Shown: positions 39,301 to 50,697, numbered from the stretch's first letter. The stretch is 64,000 nt of DNA from Erigeron canadensis (GCF_010389155.1 NC_057764.1:36464275-36528274), one strand, 5' to 3'. Made by a program: numbers and translations. Notes: a model not told the origin generated them from the sequence alone.

Positions 39301-40566
39301 TGCAGTCCACTACCAGCAGCTTTCAATCGTATTCTACAGGTATAATAATCAAGTCTTTTAAGCTTCAATATTTAACATTCAAATCAAATTTCCGCATGCC
39401 CATTACGTTGTTATTTTCTGCAGTTTGGTGATGCTAGTGGCATACAGTCTCCAGTTTCCTTTGGCGGTTTTGGAAGTTTGACCAGGCATCTCGGACGACT
39501 ATCAAATGGTAAGTAAAAAAATAGGTTACTAATTCAAGTTATCTATAAACTCATTTTAGAACTCCCCGTATTCATCTTATACCTATAAAATTCAGGAATA
39601 CATGAAGCAATTAGTGGAAATCTACTGGACTCCGAGAATTTGTCATTGTTGAATCCATACATGGTCAGTATATCCTCCTGGCTAGGTTATATTCAATGGG
39701 AACTACTTTTTTACATGAATGAAATATATTCTTCAGCCCAACCTAAGTGCATCTTGGTTATTTCAAAGAGCCATGTCTGCAAGAAAAGAGACCGGTGTCT
39801 CACCAGATTTCATTAATGACCTTCTTCATGTCAATTTCCAGAGCATGCAGGTATATAGTGTAGCTTTTAAGTTAGATTATTCCCCATTAATCATTTTTAA
39901 CTGTTAAAAGTGTTTCTGCAGAAACTAGGGGATCCAGTGCTAAGACCATTTCTTCAGGTAACTTGTTATATCATGGACTCTAATTGAATTTCTCTCTTTA
40001 GAAAATGGTTCAAAGGAAAGTGAATCTGACTCTGACTTGGCTTTGACTCTAACTGTGACAGGATGTGATACAATTTGGTCCTCTAGTAAAGACGCTAGGC
40101 CTTGTTATGCTAACAAAGCCTCAAATAATTCCTTCTATATTTAAACAGGTAAATAGCCGGCTCAGATTGTTAAATTTACCGAAGAGAAAGATCTAATATA
40201 TACAATCAACAGGTTGGCTTCCCGGTGCTGATTGACTGGCTAGGACATTTTTCATCATTGGGTTCTTATACATTTCTTTCAATATTCATTGACCCTCTTA
40301 TAAGGTATCAGACTATCTATGACTACTAATATGAGATACTATAGATTTATAGGTCATCTATTCAGATTGTAAGATGATCACCCCAACCATTTTAACATTG
40401 TGTCAGGCCTGTGATCGATACATTTTCAACCGAGATGAAATACAAATGGAACAGGCAACTTGAGGCATGGAAATATGGAGCTGGCTTGGATTACAGATTC
40501 AGCCAAGAAGAAGTAACCAAGAAAGGTTCCAACAAAGTCAGTGAAATCGAAAACGTAAAGATATGA
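36359..40566 (+). CDS. chloroplast FAD/NAD(P)-binding oxidoreductase, lycopene-cyclase-like
   Basis: Eighteen exons: 36359-36499, 36599-36716, 37284-37471, 37565-37672, 37778-37842, 37932-38037, 38126-38209, 38282-38428, 38770-38898, 39026-39093, 39306-39339, 39424-39508, 39596-39663, 39737-39850, 39922-39957, 40062-40148, 40213-40304 and 40407-40566. All have GT/AG borders and join in phase to 609 residues. The N-terminus is rich in Gln/Ser/Lys without acidic residues, as in transit peptides. A Rossmann fold follows in exon 3: FDVLVCGGTLGIFLATALSL, ending GVVERN, with a G-G-x-x-G pattern. The later SASLIIDAMGNFSPV and SPVSFGGFGSLTRHLGRL match the FAD-binding and lid regions of the lycopene beta/epsilon cyclase superfamily. 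I relate it to the Arabidopsis gene annotated as 'lycopene beta/epsilon cyclase protein' (At2g32640), from memory. The substrate is unknown; it is not a canonical LCYB or LCYE. Confidence 0.85.
36747..37228. mobile_element. hAT-like MITE in intron 2 of the oxidoreductase gene
   Basis: Left end TAAGGGGTGACAATTTTTGA and right end (reversed) TAGGGGTGGCAATATTGTCG are inverted repeats of the kind found on plant hAT MITEs. The interior is rich in GGGTTGGGTTTGGGTT-type words. No clear 8-bp duplication flanks it, so the limits are approximate. Confidence 0.45.
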
Positions 40567-40954
40567 ACTTTCACTTGAAGTCTTGAACCATTAATTATTG
40601 GTTTCCAGCAGAATGTAAATCTGTGATATAGAGATTTGACAACGATATTAACTTCCGTCATTGACAACAATATTTTTGTATGCTTTAGGAGGTAAAACAA
40701 ACCAATAAGACTATTTGAACAATATTGTATGGATTCAAAGTATACCGAGTGAACAAGAATACATGTTCATGAAACTTTGTTTATATGGACTTTCTCGATG
40801 ATAAACAACTTAAAATTGTGATCAGTCTATACTACAGTCTACATACAAGAATTATAACCTTATGGAATCTTTGAGACAAATCAAATGATCACAATATAGA
40901 ACACTTATGAATCATTCTACGCTTGTTGAATTTTGTTAGTTACATGACAACCAT

Positions 40955-41340
40955 AGTGGCAAGTCAAAAGAGCCATGTCTATAAGAAAAGAGGCCACCTA
41001 GATTTCTTAAACAACCTTCTCTATGCCAATTTCATGGCATGCAGGTACAGTTTTTGTAGCCTTAAACTATTACTCTATAAATGTTACAACTTACAAGATT
41101 ACAAGATGTTGTTGGCCGTATATTTGTCTTAGGCCCATTAGAGGGCTACAGAGTTTTACAGTTGGCCTTATTAGAAGTTTAGGTCGGTTATTGTTTACTT
41201 GGGGAACAAGTATTTTGTTGAACGAGGACTAAACTTGTATTTTATACAATTTTTTGGGCCTGTGCATGATGCACTGGAATAAAAAAAGGACCATTGAAAT
41301 ATACAGCTGGCATAGACTGCAATTCAATTTTGAAGACATA
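40955..41340 (+). pseudogene. stray copy of oxidoreductase exons 14 and 18
   Basis: 40960-41044 (AAAGAGCCATGTCTATAAG, then CTTCTCTATGCCAATTT and GGCATGCAGGTA) mirrors exon 14 of the upstream gene (39765-39855), including the splice donor. 41292-41338 (CCATTGAAATATACAGCTGG, then ATAGACTGCAATTCAATTTT) mirrors exon 18 (GCATGGAAATATGGAGCTGG and onward). Exons 15-17 are absent or unrecognisable, and the frame is broken. It is a decayed partial tandem duplication of the 3' end of the gene. Confidence 0.65.
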
Positions 41341-41567
41341 ATCACGAATACCTTAGACAAAAGGAATTAAAATGACATTGAAAAGGTGTATTTCAGGTCT
41401 TAGAAGTGTAAAACATGTATTTATATATGAATCTATAAACTTTTAGTACAAGATTAACGGCATTATTCACTATACTTATACTTACAACAACCACCATAGA
41501 TCGATGTATATAACAACACAGAAAACAAACCAAGCTAGAAGACCTATGTTGAACTTTTACTTATCGT

Positions 41568-43490
41568 TTAGGTAGACTTTTTGGCAGCCAACATTCTTGA
41601 TAGCTCCTTAATCAGAGGCTTCTCATTGATGTCTTCCTTTTTCTCCATATGCCATTTCTTAGCAACATCTTCTGCCTGATATAGTGATATTAAGAAAACA
41701 ACATTAGATTGCATACGATTAGTTAATTACTATCTTAAATTGAAGATTTGGTATATAACATACCCAAGTTCTCAAAGGGGCAACTTGTTCCTTGATTGAT
41801 TCAAACTTCGGCTGAACGATATCTTTTCCTTTGGTTCTTATATCGTCAGTCTACAGAACACATTACAATTATAGAAACCGTCAACAACAGTCTACTGCTG
41901 TTGTATAGGACTGTGATATGACATTACAAATTTATCAATCGACTTAGGGAATCAATTGGACCACTATTTGATGCTAAATAATGTTGAAACTGTACATGTA
42001 AGTGCAGATAACAGAGCACACAGAAAGCATGGTATCCTTCTCTTTGGCAATAAACTCAAACAAAGGAGATGATGAACACTAAGAAAAAGGGAAGGAGGCT
42101 TACATTATGAAGCTCAAGTTGTGAGACTGCAAATCCAATAGTCAGTGTGGCTCCGCCAAAGACAAGAGCAGTAGCAGCAGCAAATGCTTTTGCAACTAAG
42201 GTTTGAAAAAGTAAGATAAAAGGAAAATCAGCATGTTACCTCGGTAAAGTGTAAACAAAATCAATTTTTGGCATCAAATAAATACAATAACTTGAGAAGT
42301 TTAAATGGTGAATCAACTATACTTTTTTTTAAGAGAGAAACCTACTTTGTGATAATCCAACAGCTGCAGCCTTCAACTTCTCAGAATCAATTGGAGTGTA
42401 CTTATCAGTACGCATTTCATTTGCGGTTGAAGCTGAAAAAGAGTTATCTGAATTAGGCAGCTGCCATCTGCAAGTAAAGGATTGAACCTCAGAAACGTAT
42501 CTCAAAACTAAAAAACATATCCCATATAATAGTAATTTAGTAACACTTATAGAATGGAGTGAACTTTTATAATGTACATGAATGAGGCCAATGAACAATA
42601 TATTAAGTATTTTACTAATAGCGTTATCTCGATCGAATCACAACAAACATTAGACATAAACAACACTCGGACAGCTAATATTTCAAAACAAAGTAATCCA
42701 TGATTAGAATCAGTACAGAAAGCTTCTTTAATCAAGATAAACATTCAGCCCAAGTTTTACAAAAAATGTTGAGAAAAACAGAAAGTTAGCTATTCTTAGT
42801 AATATTGTATTCAAGAAAAGAAAATCAAAATAAAGGCTACAACTTGACAATGGGTCTTTGGTTAGCTTATTCACACGGCTTGTGTAATCTAAGGGGGTGT
42901 TTGGATTAGCTTATTTTCAGGGCTTATCGGCCTATTGAAATTTCAAGAAAATTGATAAACCTCATTTCTCCCAATTTATAAGCTTATCATCTTCAACTTA
43001 TGGGCTTAAACAATCAATAACTCAAGCAGATACAAGTACTAATTAGTACTATACAAGAAAATTACTAGCTACTTCAATCTTTATATCAAAAATTGACCAA
43101 TTTGTTTTTAAACGGAAAAAAAAAAAAAAAAAGTTGCTACCTTTTGGGTCCAAAAGTGACTTGAGGAAGTGAGACATAAGCTCTAAGAGGGTTTATAGCA
43201 TCACGAGATACAGAAGATAAACCATTATATTCATCAGACTGAATCACCCACTTTGACCCAGCTGACAAAGTTGACTCTGACGGTGGCCGGAAAATCTTGG
43301 ACGGTAAATTATGCTTTAATATCTCCGGTAAGATGTCGGCATCAGTTTCAAGAACTGTGGGCGCCGGAGTGGTAGCGGCGGTTGTGGGTTTGTTGGTTTT
43401 CTCGGCGAGACGAGCGACGGCGTGTTTGGATTCTTGTAAAAAGTAAGCGCCTTCTTTTCCAGCGGCTAATCTTCCCACCAAAAAACTCAT
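41568..43490 (-). CDS. conserved plant single-span membrane protein of unknown function
   Basis: Five exons: 43141-43490, 42346-42467, 42104-42195, 41764-41850 and 41568-41675. They join in phase to 252 residues ending MLAAKKST. The N-terminus MSFLVGRLAAGKEGAYFLQE is amphipathic and may act as an organelle-targeting sequence. A Thr/Pro/Ala-rich linker follows, then a conserved-looking segment with SKWVIQSDEYNG. Exon 3 encodes one hydrophobic span (AFAAATALVFGGATLTIGFA, about residues 160-180). The last 65 residues are a charged helix (TDDIRTKGKDIVQPKFESIK, then EDVAKKWHMEKKED). I do not recognise a named family. The single span with a charged C-terminal helix would fit an organelle inner-membrane or envelope protein, but this is inference. 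It converges on the oxidoreductase gene, about 1 kb away. Confidence 0.85.
42893..43025. repeat. Tourist-like MITE fragment in intron 1
   Basis: TAAGGGGGTGTTTGGATTAG is the usual left end of PIF-type or Tourist-like plant MITEs (compare 58800). The opposite end is missing or diverged; related words (AGCTTAT, CTTATGGGCTTAAA) continue to about 43025. Confidence 0.4.
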
Positions 43491-45130
43491 CTGAAAAGTT
43501 GGATTTTGGGAGTTTATTTATTTTGGGATGTTCATTTTGTATGTGGTGACTTATATAGGATGAAAATATTTGGTTGTGTCATGTGTGTGGTTACTTAAAA
43601 ATAAAATTTATACGTTGAATACAATTCTTATCGTGTATAGATACCAACTTTTTTATATTTTGTTTCATAAGAAATAAATGATTGTATTAAAAAAACTTAG
43701 CATGGGAGATAAATTTCATTTAATTTAAGTATATGACATCATACCCACTTTACAACATCGAACTTTAACTCTTAAATAATTACATTACTTATTTTACATT
43801 AATTACACTGCTACCGCTTTTGTTGCGGTCGTCGCCCCTTCACCGCCACCACACTATTATATTATGCGTGCATATATATATAATAAATAAATAAATTCAG
43901 GTATGAAAATTATCAAGTATATATAATAACTATTGATTTTTATCAAGTAATCAAACCTAGAATTTCATTTTATATCGGCATTTGGCTCTACGTTTTAATA
44001 ACCGATACTCGCCCTATGTTAAGTCATTTAGGTCGGGGTTATAATTGGTTTGTCATGTAGACATTGTTTAAATTATTTTGAAATGCTTTATTTTTTCTCC
44101 GTTGGTATATTAATAAAAATCAAGGACAATTTCATCAACTCTTGATTTTTATCTACAACGTTTAGTTTTGATGTACGAAATATAATACGTTGCAGTTTTT
44201 CGAGTTAAATCGAGGAAAAAAATTTAAGGTGATATATCAAGAGATAATACATGTTGCTCAAAAAAAGTATCACAATATATGAAATAATATACATGCTTTC
44301 ATTGTCTCGATATTCATTCTTTTACTTTGATTTTGTTACATTACTTAAATAACCATTTTGTTTTTTATATACATTAATATTCAAATTTACAAAAAAAAGG
44401 AAAAAAGAAATTGGTTACACCATCTAATAAATTATTTAATCTTGAAATATAGTAAACATCTTATATATTTGACATGAGTTTAAATATATTTTTTAAGATT
44501 ATGAACAAATCACTTTTGTTGGAATTTAATAAAATTTATAAGAAATTAATAGAAAGCCGGAATATTATTAAAACTCTCATTAGCTATAACAAAACTTATT
44601 ATTATTAGAAAAATTATCATAACTATTATTATAATCTGACCACCATCTTTGATTGACGTGAGTCCCAAGAAATATTGACCACTGCCATATTGTATAGATG
44701 TATTTGAATTTGCTTGAGGCCCAAGAATTCACCAGCCTAGCTAGCCCATTCCAATTGGACAAGTGCTTGTTTCTTTCTACACGGAAGTTTTTTTTTTTTT
44801 TTTTTTAACATTACACGGAAGTTTTTAACATAAGCTTACAATTAATTGGAACTATATGGATATGATGACGATGGTCATAATAGTGGTCACGACGACAGAT
44901 AATAGCGATGGTTATTAGCGGTAGTGGCAATATAGAGTAATAGTATAAGTTATTAATATATAAGACCTTTAAATGAGCACCTAACAATTTGCAAAATCTA
45001 CCACAACCAAAATATAAACCGTTTTTTTTTTTCCAAACTGTGATCATCAAAATCTTGAAATGAGTCACGAACTTTCACTTTTCAAACAAAAACAAATACT
45101 TTCTGCTGTTTAAAAAAATAAAGTCAAACA
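43491..45130. other. intergenic, no gene seen
   Basis: The first 150 bp contain the leader and promoter of the minus-strand membrane-protein gene. The rest is AT-rich with short microsatellites and a small CACCGCCACCAC patch near 43810-43860. Confidence 0.5.
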
Positions 45131-45493
45131 AACTCCACCTAATCAATGATGAGTTGGTGGAGCGGTTTGGAGTTCCCCTGGTGACTTATAGGTCTCAAGT
45201 TCGAATCTCTATTTCACCAACTTTGAGATATAGGTAGTCCTTTTATGAGAGCTTGACTTGGGTATACCCAGGTTTAAGCCTGAGGGCAGGGTTTACCCCT
45301 ATTAATCGTCGTGGCTTCAGGCGGATTAGTAGGGGTTTTTTCTCCCATTGGGTATTTGAAATAGACAATTCTACTTTGAGAGAGCTCTCTAGTGCAGACC
45401 CGATTAAGACAACGTATGCTAGACCTCTCGCTGTCGAATCACGACACGAAATTTCAAGCGAAATTCACCTTTAAAAAAAAACTAACTCCACCT
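45131..45493 (+). mobile_element. tRNA-derived SINE with 10-bp target-site duplication
   Basis: The element at 45141-45483 (343 bp) is flanked by the direct repeat AACTCCACCT at 45131-45140 and 45484-45493. Near its start lies an A-box-like TGGTGGAGCGG (45156-45166), and 31 bp later the B box AGTTCGAATCT (45198-45208), which is the tRNA-type pol III promoter layout. A non-tRNA body follows and ends in TTTAAAAAAAAACT. This is a complete, well-delimited retroposed copy. Confidence 0.85.
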
Positions 45494-46863
45494 TCCGACT
45501 ATAATAACATTAATACAGACCTTTTTAATATACCCTCAAGTATTTTATACACCCTCGGTGGAATCAAATTAATTCATCACCTTTATTTGCACTATGGGCC
45601 GAAATTCTTGTTCACATAAAATTGATGCAAGCAAATTTGATCTCAGGTTACACTTCATCTCTTTGACTTACCATCAACTAAGTGAGACTCGATAGAATAC
45701 TCAAAGTCAAAGTCCTTATTAAATCAACCATGCACATTCGGTACAGACATAATTCTAATTATATTTAGTTTTTATATTTATATTTACATTTTGATATATA
45801 TTAATGTCGTTTTGACGCGATTTTTTTTTTAATGATTGATGCGGTATAATGAGATTAAACTTATATTGCGTTTAGTTTGATATCAATATGAAAAGTGTAA
45901 CTTTTTATACCCAAACATACAAAATCGTCTATCTACCTCATACGAAGTGACCTATTGGCGATAGTTCACCGAGCCTTTAGGCCCCAATTAATTTACTCCA
46001 TATTTGGAAGAAGAAAAAAACCTGTCCAGTAATTTCTTTTAGTGTACGATCAAACTGGTAAAATATTATGAGACTGATTTGATATCCTGTTTTTGAAACA
46101 TTGCTTTTAACTACTAGCATTAATTAATAAATTAAATGACTTTTGGTACTTCGCTTACCATGTTATTGACGATGGGAAAAGAAAGATATCAACGTAAATT
46201 GATCAAAGCACAACTTCAACCGTAAAGTGAAACGTTTTTTAACCTTTAAACATTGGATTAATCATCATTAATTCTGATTTTCAGGTCAATCAAGCAAGTG
46301 AAGATATAAATCAAAATTAGGTTAGCTTTTCAATCGAAATTAAAGTAAACATAAAAGTCACGAACAGTTTATCTGGTATTGAAACAGAATCAATGGGCCA
46401 GAACAATAATATACATCAAATTATCAATCACTAGTGTAAGTATTTATATACCATATTTAAGATTTCTAGCTAGTTAATTACGACTAAAAATTTATAAAGT
46501 TGATATAGTTATGGTTGGATGTGATATATATTCATAACAATCTATCGATTGTGTTTCTTGTTTGTCATGATGTCGTGATAGCGTGGATTGTCGTTAAATA
46601 TATGTTTAATTAATTAAATTGAAGTTGGTTGCGGTCGATTTAACTTAGTAATCGATCTCTAACATATATGATGATATTATCAAAACAAACAAAATAACCT
46701 ATATATAATATATAGTACTAGTAATAATTAAACATAAACAGTAAATTGTGAATCGTCATTACAAATCTAAAGAGTAAATTATTCTAGATAAACTTCAATT
46801 GTAGAACTTCATTAGGATATGCATGTGATAGAAAACCTAGCTAGCTAGCTCCGTGGCTGATGC
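45494..46863. other. intergenic, no gene seen
   Basis: AT-rich sequence downstream of the SINE and 3' of the CLE gene. No coding frame is supported. Confidence 0.5.
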
Positions 46864-47160
46864 CTAGCTCTTATATATAAAAATATTACTTCGAGTCGCT
46901 CCATTACTATTGTTGCTGATCAAGAACCTTCTTCGTTTGTTATGAAGTGGATTTGAACCTGTCGGGACTCTTCGCTTCTCTGATTGAAGACCGCCTGTAG
47001 AAGCCGGAGTCGTGGTGGTTGTTGAAGGAATAATAAGTTGTTCACTACTTATTGCACTTGATGCCATCATTGGAATGGCGTTGAATCGTGAAGTTGAAGC
47101 CGCAGGGGAAAAGAATAGGAAGAAGAGAATCATGTAAACACGCATCATCATGGTGATCAA
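46864..47160 (-). CDS. CLE peptide hormone precursor
   Basis: Single-exon gene of 98 residues. CLE (CLAVATA3/ESR-related) peptides are secreted, cut out as 12-13 residue signals and read by LRR receptor kinases to control meristems, vasculature or roots. Residues 1-24 form a signal peptide with core MILFFLFFSPAAS. A variable Ser/Thr-rich region includes a run of Thr. The CLE motif is residues 63-74, RRVPTGSNPLHN, preceded by a basic cleavage context (EK) and followed by KRRR. Position 7 is Ser instead of the common (hydroxylated) Pro. The motif is not terminal: 24 more residues follow it. Start Met1 gives the longest signal peptide; Met4-6 are also possible. A TATA-like TTATATA (plus sense, 47302-47308) lies about 140 bp upstream. 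Confidence 0.9.
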   Translation of the reverse strand: MITMMMRVYMILFFLFFSPAASTSRFNAIPMMASSAISSEQLIIPSTTTTTPASTGGLQSEKRRVPTGSNPLHNKRRRFLISNNSNGATRSNIFIYKS

Positions 47161-47301
47161 GTTATTATATGGAGAATTTAGAATGAAAAAAGTACGTTGG
47201 CTAATTAATTAGCAACGTCAACAGACGATCGAACGAGTAATTACAGGTGTAGATTAATATCAACTTTTAAGCATGTAAATTGGAGGCTGCCCTTTTAGAA
47301 T

Positions 47302-47308
47302 TTATATA
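47302..47308 (-). promoter_or_regulatory. probable TATA box of the CLE gene
   Basis: On the minus strand the sequence reads TATATAA, 142 bp upstream of the ATG at 47160. It is the only clear TATA match in a suitable place. No transcript data. Confidence 0.4.
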
Positions 47309-48200
47309 CGATCGATCGAGTAGTAGTATTATCCTATTCGGATTAGGATTTAATTTGTTAAGGGGTACTGTAATTAAATTATGATACTATCTACTATATA
47401 TGTAATTCGATCGGAATCCCATCACCTAGCTATAATTAAATTACTAGATTTGATTTAGTATAGAATGAGAAGTTAACGACATTTTTAAAATAACATAGAT
47501 TATTAAATAAATGCAAATAAAATACTTTTTAAGTTCAAATTTAAAAAATATAAGAAAAAAACAAACTCATATTTTGATATTAATCAAAAACGAATTTTTT
47601 TGATATATATTTGGTATATATACCGATAACATAGTTTGAATTATAGGGGTTGGGTAGCGAACCCTTTGCTATGCTTAAAACAGCTCAAATCACATCATCA
47701 AATACCAAGTAATGATTCTTGGACTTATTTCGAAAATAGTATTCAACTCGCTCACGGGATAGCATTTTTAACCATGAATAATAGCTTAATTAAATCCATG
47801 CTGACCCAGAGGCACCACAAGTTGATTAAGAAAGAGATCTATTCATATTTCATAGTGATATTGAGAAACCCGGACCATTCTTTCATTTAACTCAACTGAA
47901 AATTAATGTATTGTTCAAACATGTAAACGTGATCAGTTGTGTTTACTTGTGATTATCCCTTTGAGAAAAATATTCCTTAAAGTTACTAATAACTTGATGG
48001 ATAAAGATTCTCTAAAATTGTTTTCAACTTCATAGGTGAAGTTGAGAACATCTTGACCTTTGATTTTAATTCAATGGTACAAATGCCAACTTTAGCTATA
48101 AATTTGGGTTTTAACTTTAAAGGATCTCAATCCAAATAAATGTGCACACTTCGTACATATATAGCAAGTAATTAAGCCTTGCGAATTATTATGAACAAAA
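47309..48200. other. intergenic, no gene seen
   Basis: AT-rich. An 84-codon open frame at 47636-47890 has no recognisable motif and no conserved composition, so I do not call it a gene. Confidence 0.5.
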
Positions 48201-48826
48201 TATGGACCAGTTACGTTGTAATAATAAACTAATATTTACTCTGTAATAAATTAATTATCAACTAATCATATTGAGATTCTGAGAATAAAGTTTGAAGTTT
48301 TTATGCAGCTTAAATTGTCATTTATAAGCTAATATTCATCCAAAAGTATAATTGGATCAGATCAAGATACCAACTTATAGGCCCAATTGAAATAGTGTAC
48401 GTCATCAAGTTAATCAAGTTATTAGATTCGAACCATGTTAAGTTGGTACTTGGTAGAAGCTTATGTTTCTTAGACCCGAATACCCGATCAAGGTCAAACA
48501 TTCGAATAGTCAATATGGACCAGTTACGTTATAATAATAAACTAATAATTACTCCGTAATAAATTACGAGTAATTATCAACTAATCATACTGAGATTCTG
48601 AGAATAAAGTTTGAAGTTTTTATGCAGCTTAAATTGTCGTTTATAAGATAGTATTGATCCAAAAGTATAATTGGATCAGATGAAGATACCAAGTTATAGG
48701 CCCAATTGAAATAGTATACGTCATCAAGTTATTAGATTCAAACCATGTTAAGTTGATACTTTGTAAAAGCTTATGTCTCTTAGACCCCAATACCCGATCA
48801 AGGTCAAACATTAGAATAGTCATATA
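48201..48826. repeat. 313-bp tandem duplication
   Basis: Copy 1 (48201-48513) and copy 2 (48514-48826) start TATGGACCAGTTACGTT and share blocks such as ATAATTGGATCAGAT, AGATACCAA and GATCAAGGTCAAACATT. They are about 90% alike by eye, with small indels. No coding content was recognised. A hAT-type MITE is inserted at the end of copy 2. Confidence 0.85.
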
Positions 48827-49075
48827 TAGAAGTAGGCAACATGACGAAGAACCGGAACCGGTTCTTGGTCAAAGTTTGATCGCTTTTTTTCGGGGTTATA
48901 GTTTTTCCGTTTTTTTGTCCAAGAACCGGTTTGGAACCGATTTTTGGATCCGAAAATGGAACCGGTTCTTATCTATATATCGGTTCTTAAAAAATCGGTT
49001 CCAATCAGTTCCAAATTTTAGATAATAAAAATCGGTTTTTTAAAACCGGATATTTTGTACACGTCTAGTCATATA
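48819..49075. mobile_element. hAT-type MITE with 8-bp target-site duplication
   Basis: The element at 48827-49067 (241 bp) is flanked by GTCATATA at 48819-48826 and 49068-49075. The ends TAGAAGTAGGCAAC and, reversed, TAGACGTGTACAAA are short imperfect inverted repeats. The interior is rich in AACCGGTTCTT words. An 8-bp duplication and TAG-type ends fit hAT elements. Confidence 0.75.
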
Positions 49076-50116
49076 TGGGGTAGTTTTAGGAGTAGTAGTA
49101 AATTAAATTTAATATTTAGCCATTCAAATAAATGTTTTTGATGAACGACAAAATATGTATGTATCATTATATAATTTTTAACAACCCCTATGGTTTGCAT
49201 TAGAAACATGTTTTTTTCTATAGGCAAATATATGTACGTATCATTATATAGATAAAGTTAACCTTGTTAAACTTGAAAGATGCTAAAATTATATCAACAC
49301 TAAAATGCAATACTCGAAAAAACCGTGAAGGGTTAAATCAACAGACGTTTGGATTGACGTTTTTCACATAGTGTATTATCTTTAGAAGATTGACGTTTAA
49401 CTCGACCAGTCCGGTTATATTACCAAATCTTATCTTATCTTGTCTTTTTTTTTTTTTTTTTAATTGTTATGTTGTATCTTCACTTCTATTTGTTTAAGAT
49501 GATTAGTCATTTAGTTGTACATTATATTTCATTAGTGAGCGAAAAGGAGAAAACATCATGTAAAATCATTTCACGTTTCCATAAATGGAATTGAAGAATC
49601 ACCAGACGGGCGAAAAAATCATAACTTTATTTGCTTCATTACTATTACATATCTACATCTACCTCATTCACACAAAACTTATCACCGTCACCTTCTAATC
49701 AGGGGAGGCCTAGAGGAGAGCAAACCCAGTTCACGACCAGAGCATATATTAGTAAAGACATAAAATTTCAAAAATTATATATTATTATATGTTATAAACT
49801 GGGAAGATTTAATTAATCCAATTGCTATGAAAAATGTTATAAAAGCTTCACGAATCAAAAGTTAACTAACAACTAATATAGTTATATTTTCAATATTATG
49901 ATTTTGTTAAGGGTTAAGTGCTACGAAGTGTAATTAACTATGACCGAAATGTCATGACTTATCTGTCTGATTCGATCACTCCTTACAAACCTAACAAGCA
50001 TATTTATCTTATCATGCCTTAATTACAAATGTTAGTATTATATGTTGATAATACTTTGTTTATATATATGAATATGATGGTCATTGTGTATATTGATTTA
50101 GTTGTATGTTTTCTAG
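49076..50116. other. intergenic, no gene seen
   Basis: AT-rich, with a poly-T run near 49445. Upstream exons of the Ulp1-like relic were looked for and not found. Confidence 0.5.
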
Positions 50117-50697
50117 GAAACATTGGTCACTATTTATTTTGGCACCTGGTCAAGGGTTGGTATTCATTTTGGATTCCAAGAAAAAAGGAGAGACCCGCTT
50201 CAGCTATGAACTAACAAAAATGATCGATGTGTAAGATTTGTATTATATGCTCATCATATACTATTGATTTGTATGTAAGTAGCTTAACACGAAACTGTTT
50301 ATTTTAGGTGCATTGGAGATAGGTTCGATTGGACTGTTGTTGATGTATGTTCTCTTACCATGTTAACACACATATAAAAAGCTTGACGTATATGGTTGCA
50401 TTTGTTTAACTTATATATGTACATGCTTATAAATTTTAGTGCAACCAACAAGATAAACATTGGGAATGCGGGGACTGCATAATGCGTTGGATGCATGAAT
50501 TTGTGATTAACCCACAGACGGTCAACATCAGTAAGTACTTGATATGTCTGTTTTAACTTAGTATGTATGTCGGTGTGCTCAATAAATTATGGCTATGCTT
50601 TTCATAGGTTCCTTGGCCGCGTAATACATATACTCAAAAGGAAATTGACAGCATTGTTGGTGAATGGGTTAGTCAATTTGCAAATTTTATAAACTAG
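50117..50697 (+). pseudogene. Ulp1-type (C48) protease fragment of a transposon gene
   Basis: Four exon-like blocks: 50117-50230 (KHWSLFILAPGQGLVFILDS, then KKKGETRFSYELTKMID), about 50309-50345 (CIGDRFDWTVVD), 50440-50530 (CNQQDKHWECGDCIMRWMHE) and 50608-50697 (PWPRNTYTQKEIDSIVGEWV). They match the C-terminal catalytic part of the SUMO-protease fold carried by plant CACTA/MULE-type transposons. The triad is still present: His at 50121, Asp at 50172 in LDS, and Cys at 50467 in ECG. Splice-like AG and GT borders surround each block. The last block does not join in phase with the third, and the upstream protease half was not found, so I call it a relic. No transposase was seen beside it. Confidence 0.7.

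Noticed and set aside
47636..47890. 84-residue frame on the plus strand
   Set aside because: No motif, no splice or promoter context, and AT-rich random composition.
48322..48823. Two similar 60-63 residue frames on the minus strand
   Set aside because: They differ only as the two copies of the 313-bp tandem duplication and have no family features or start context.
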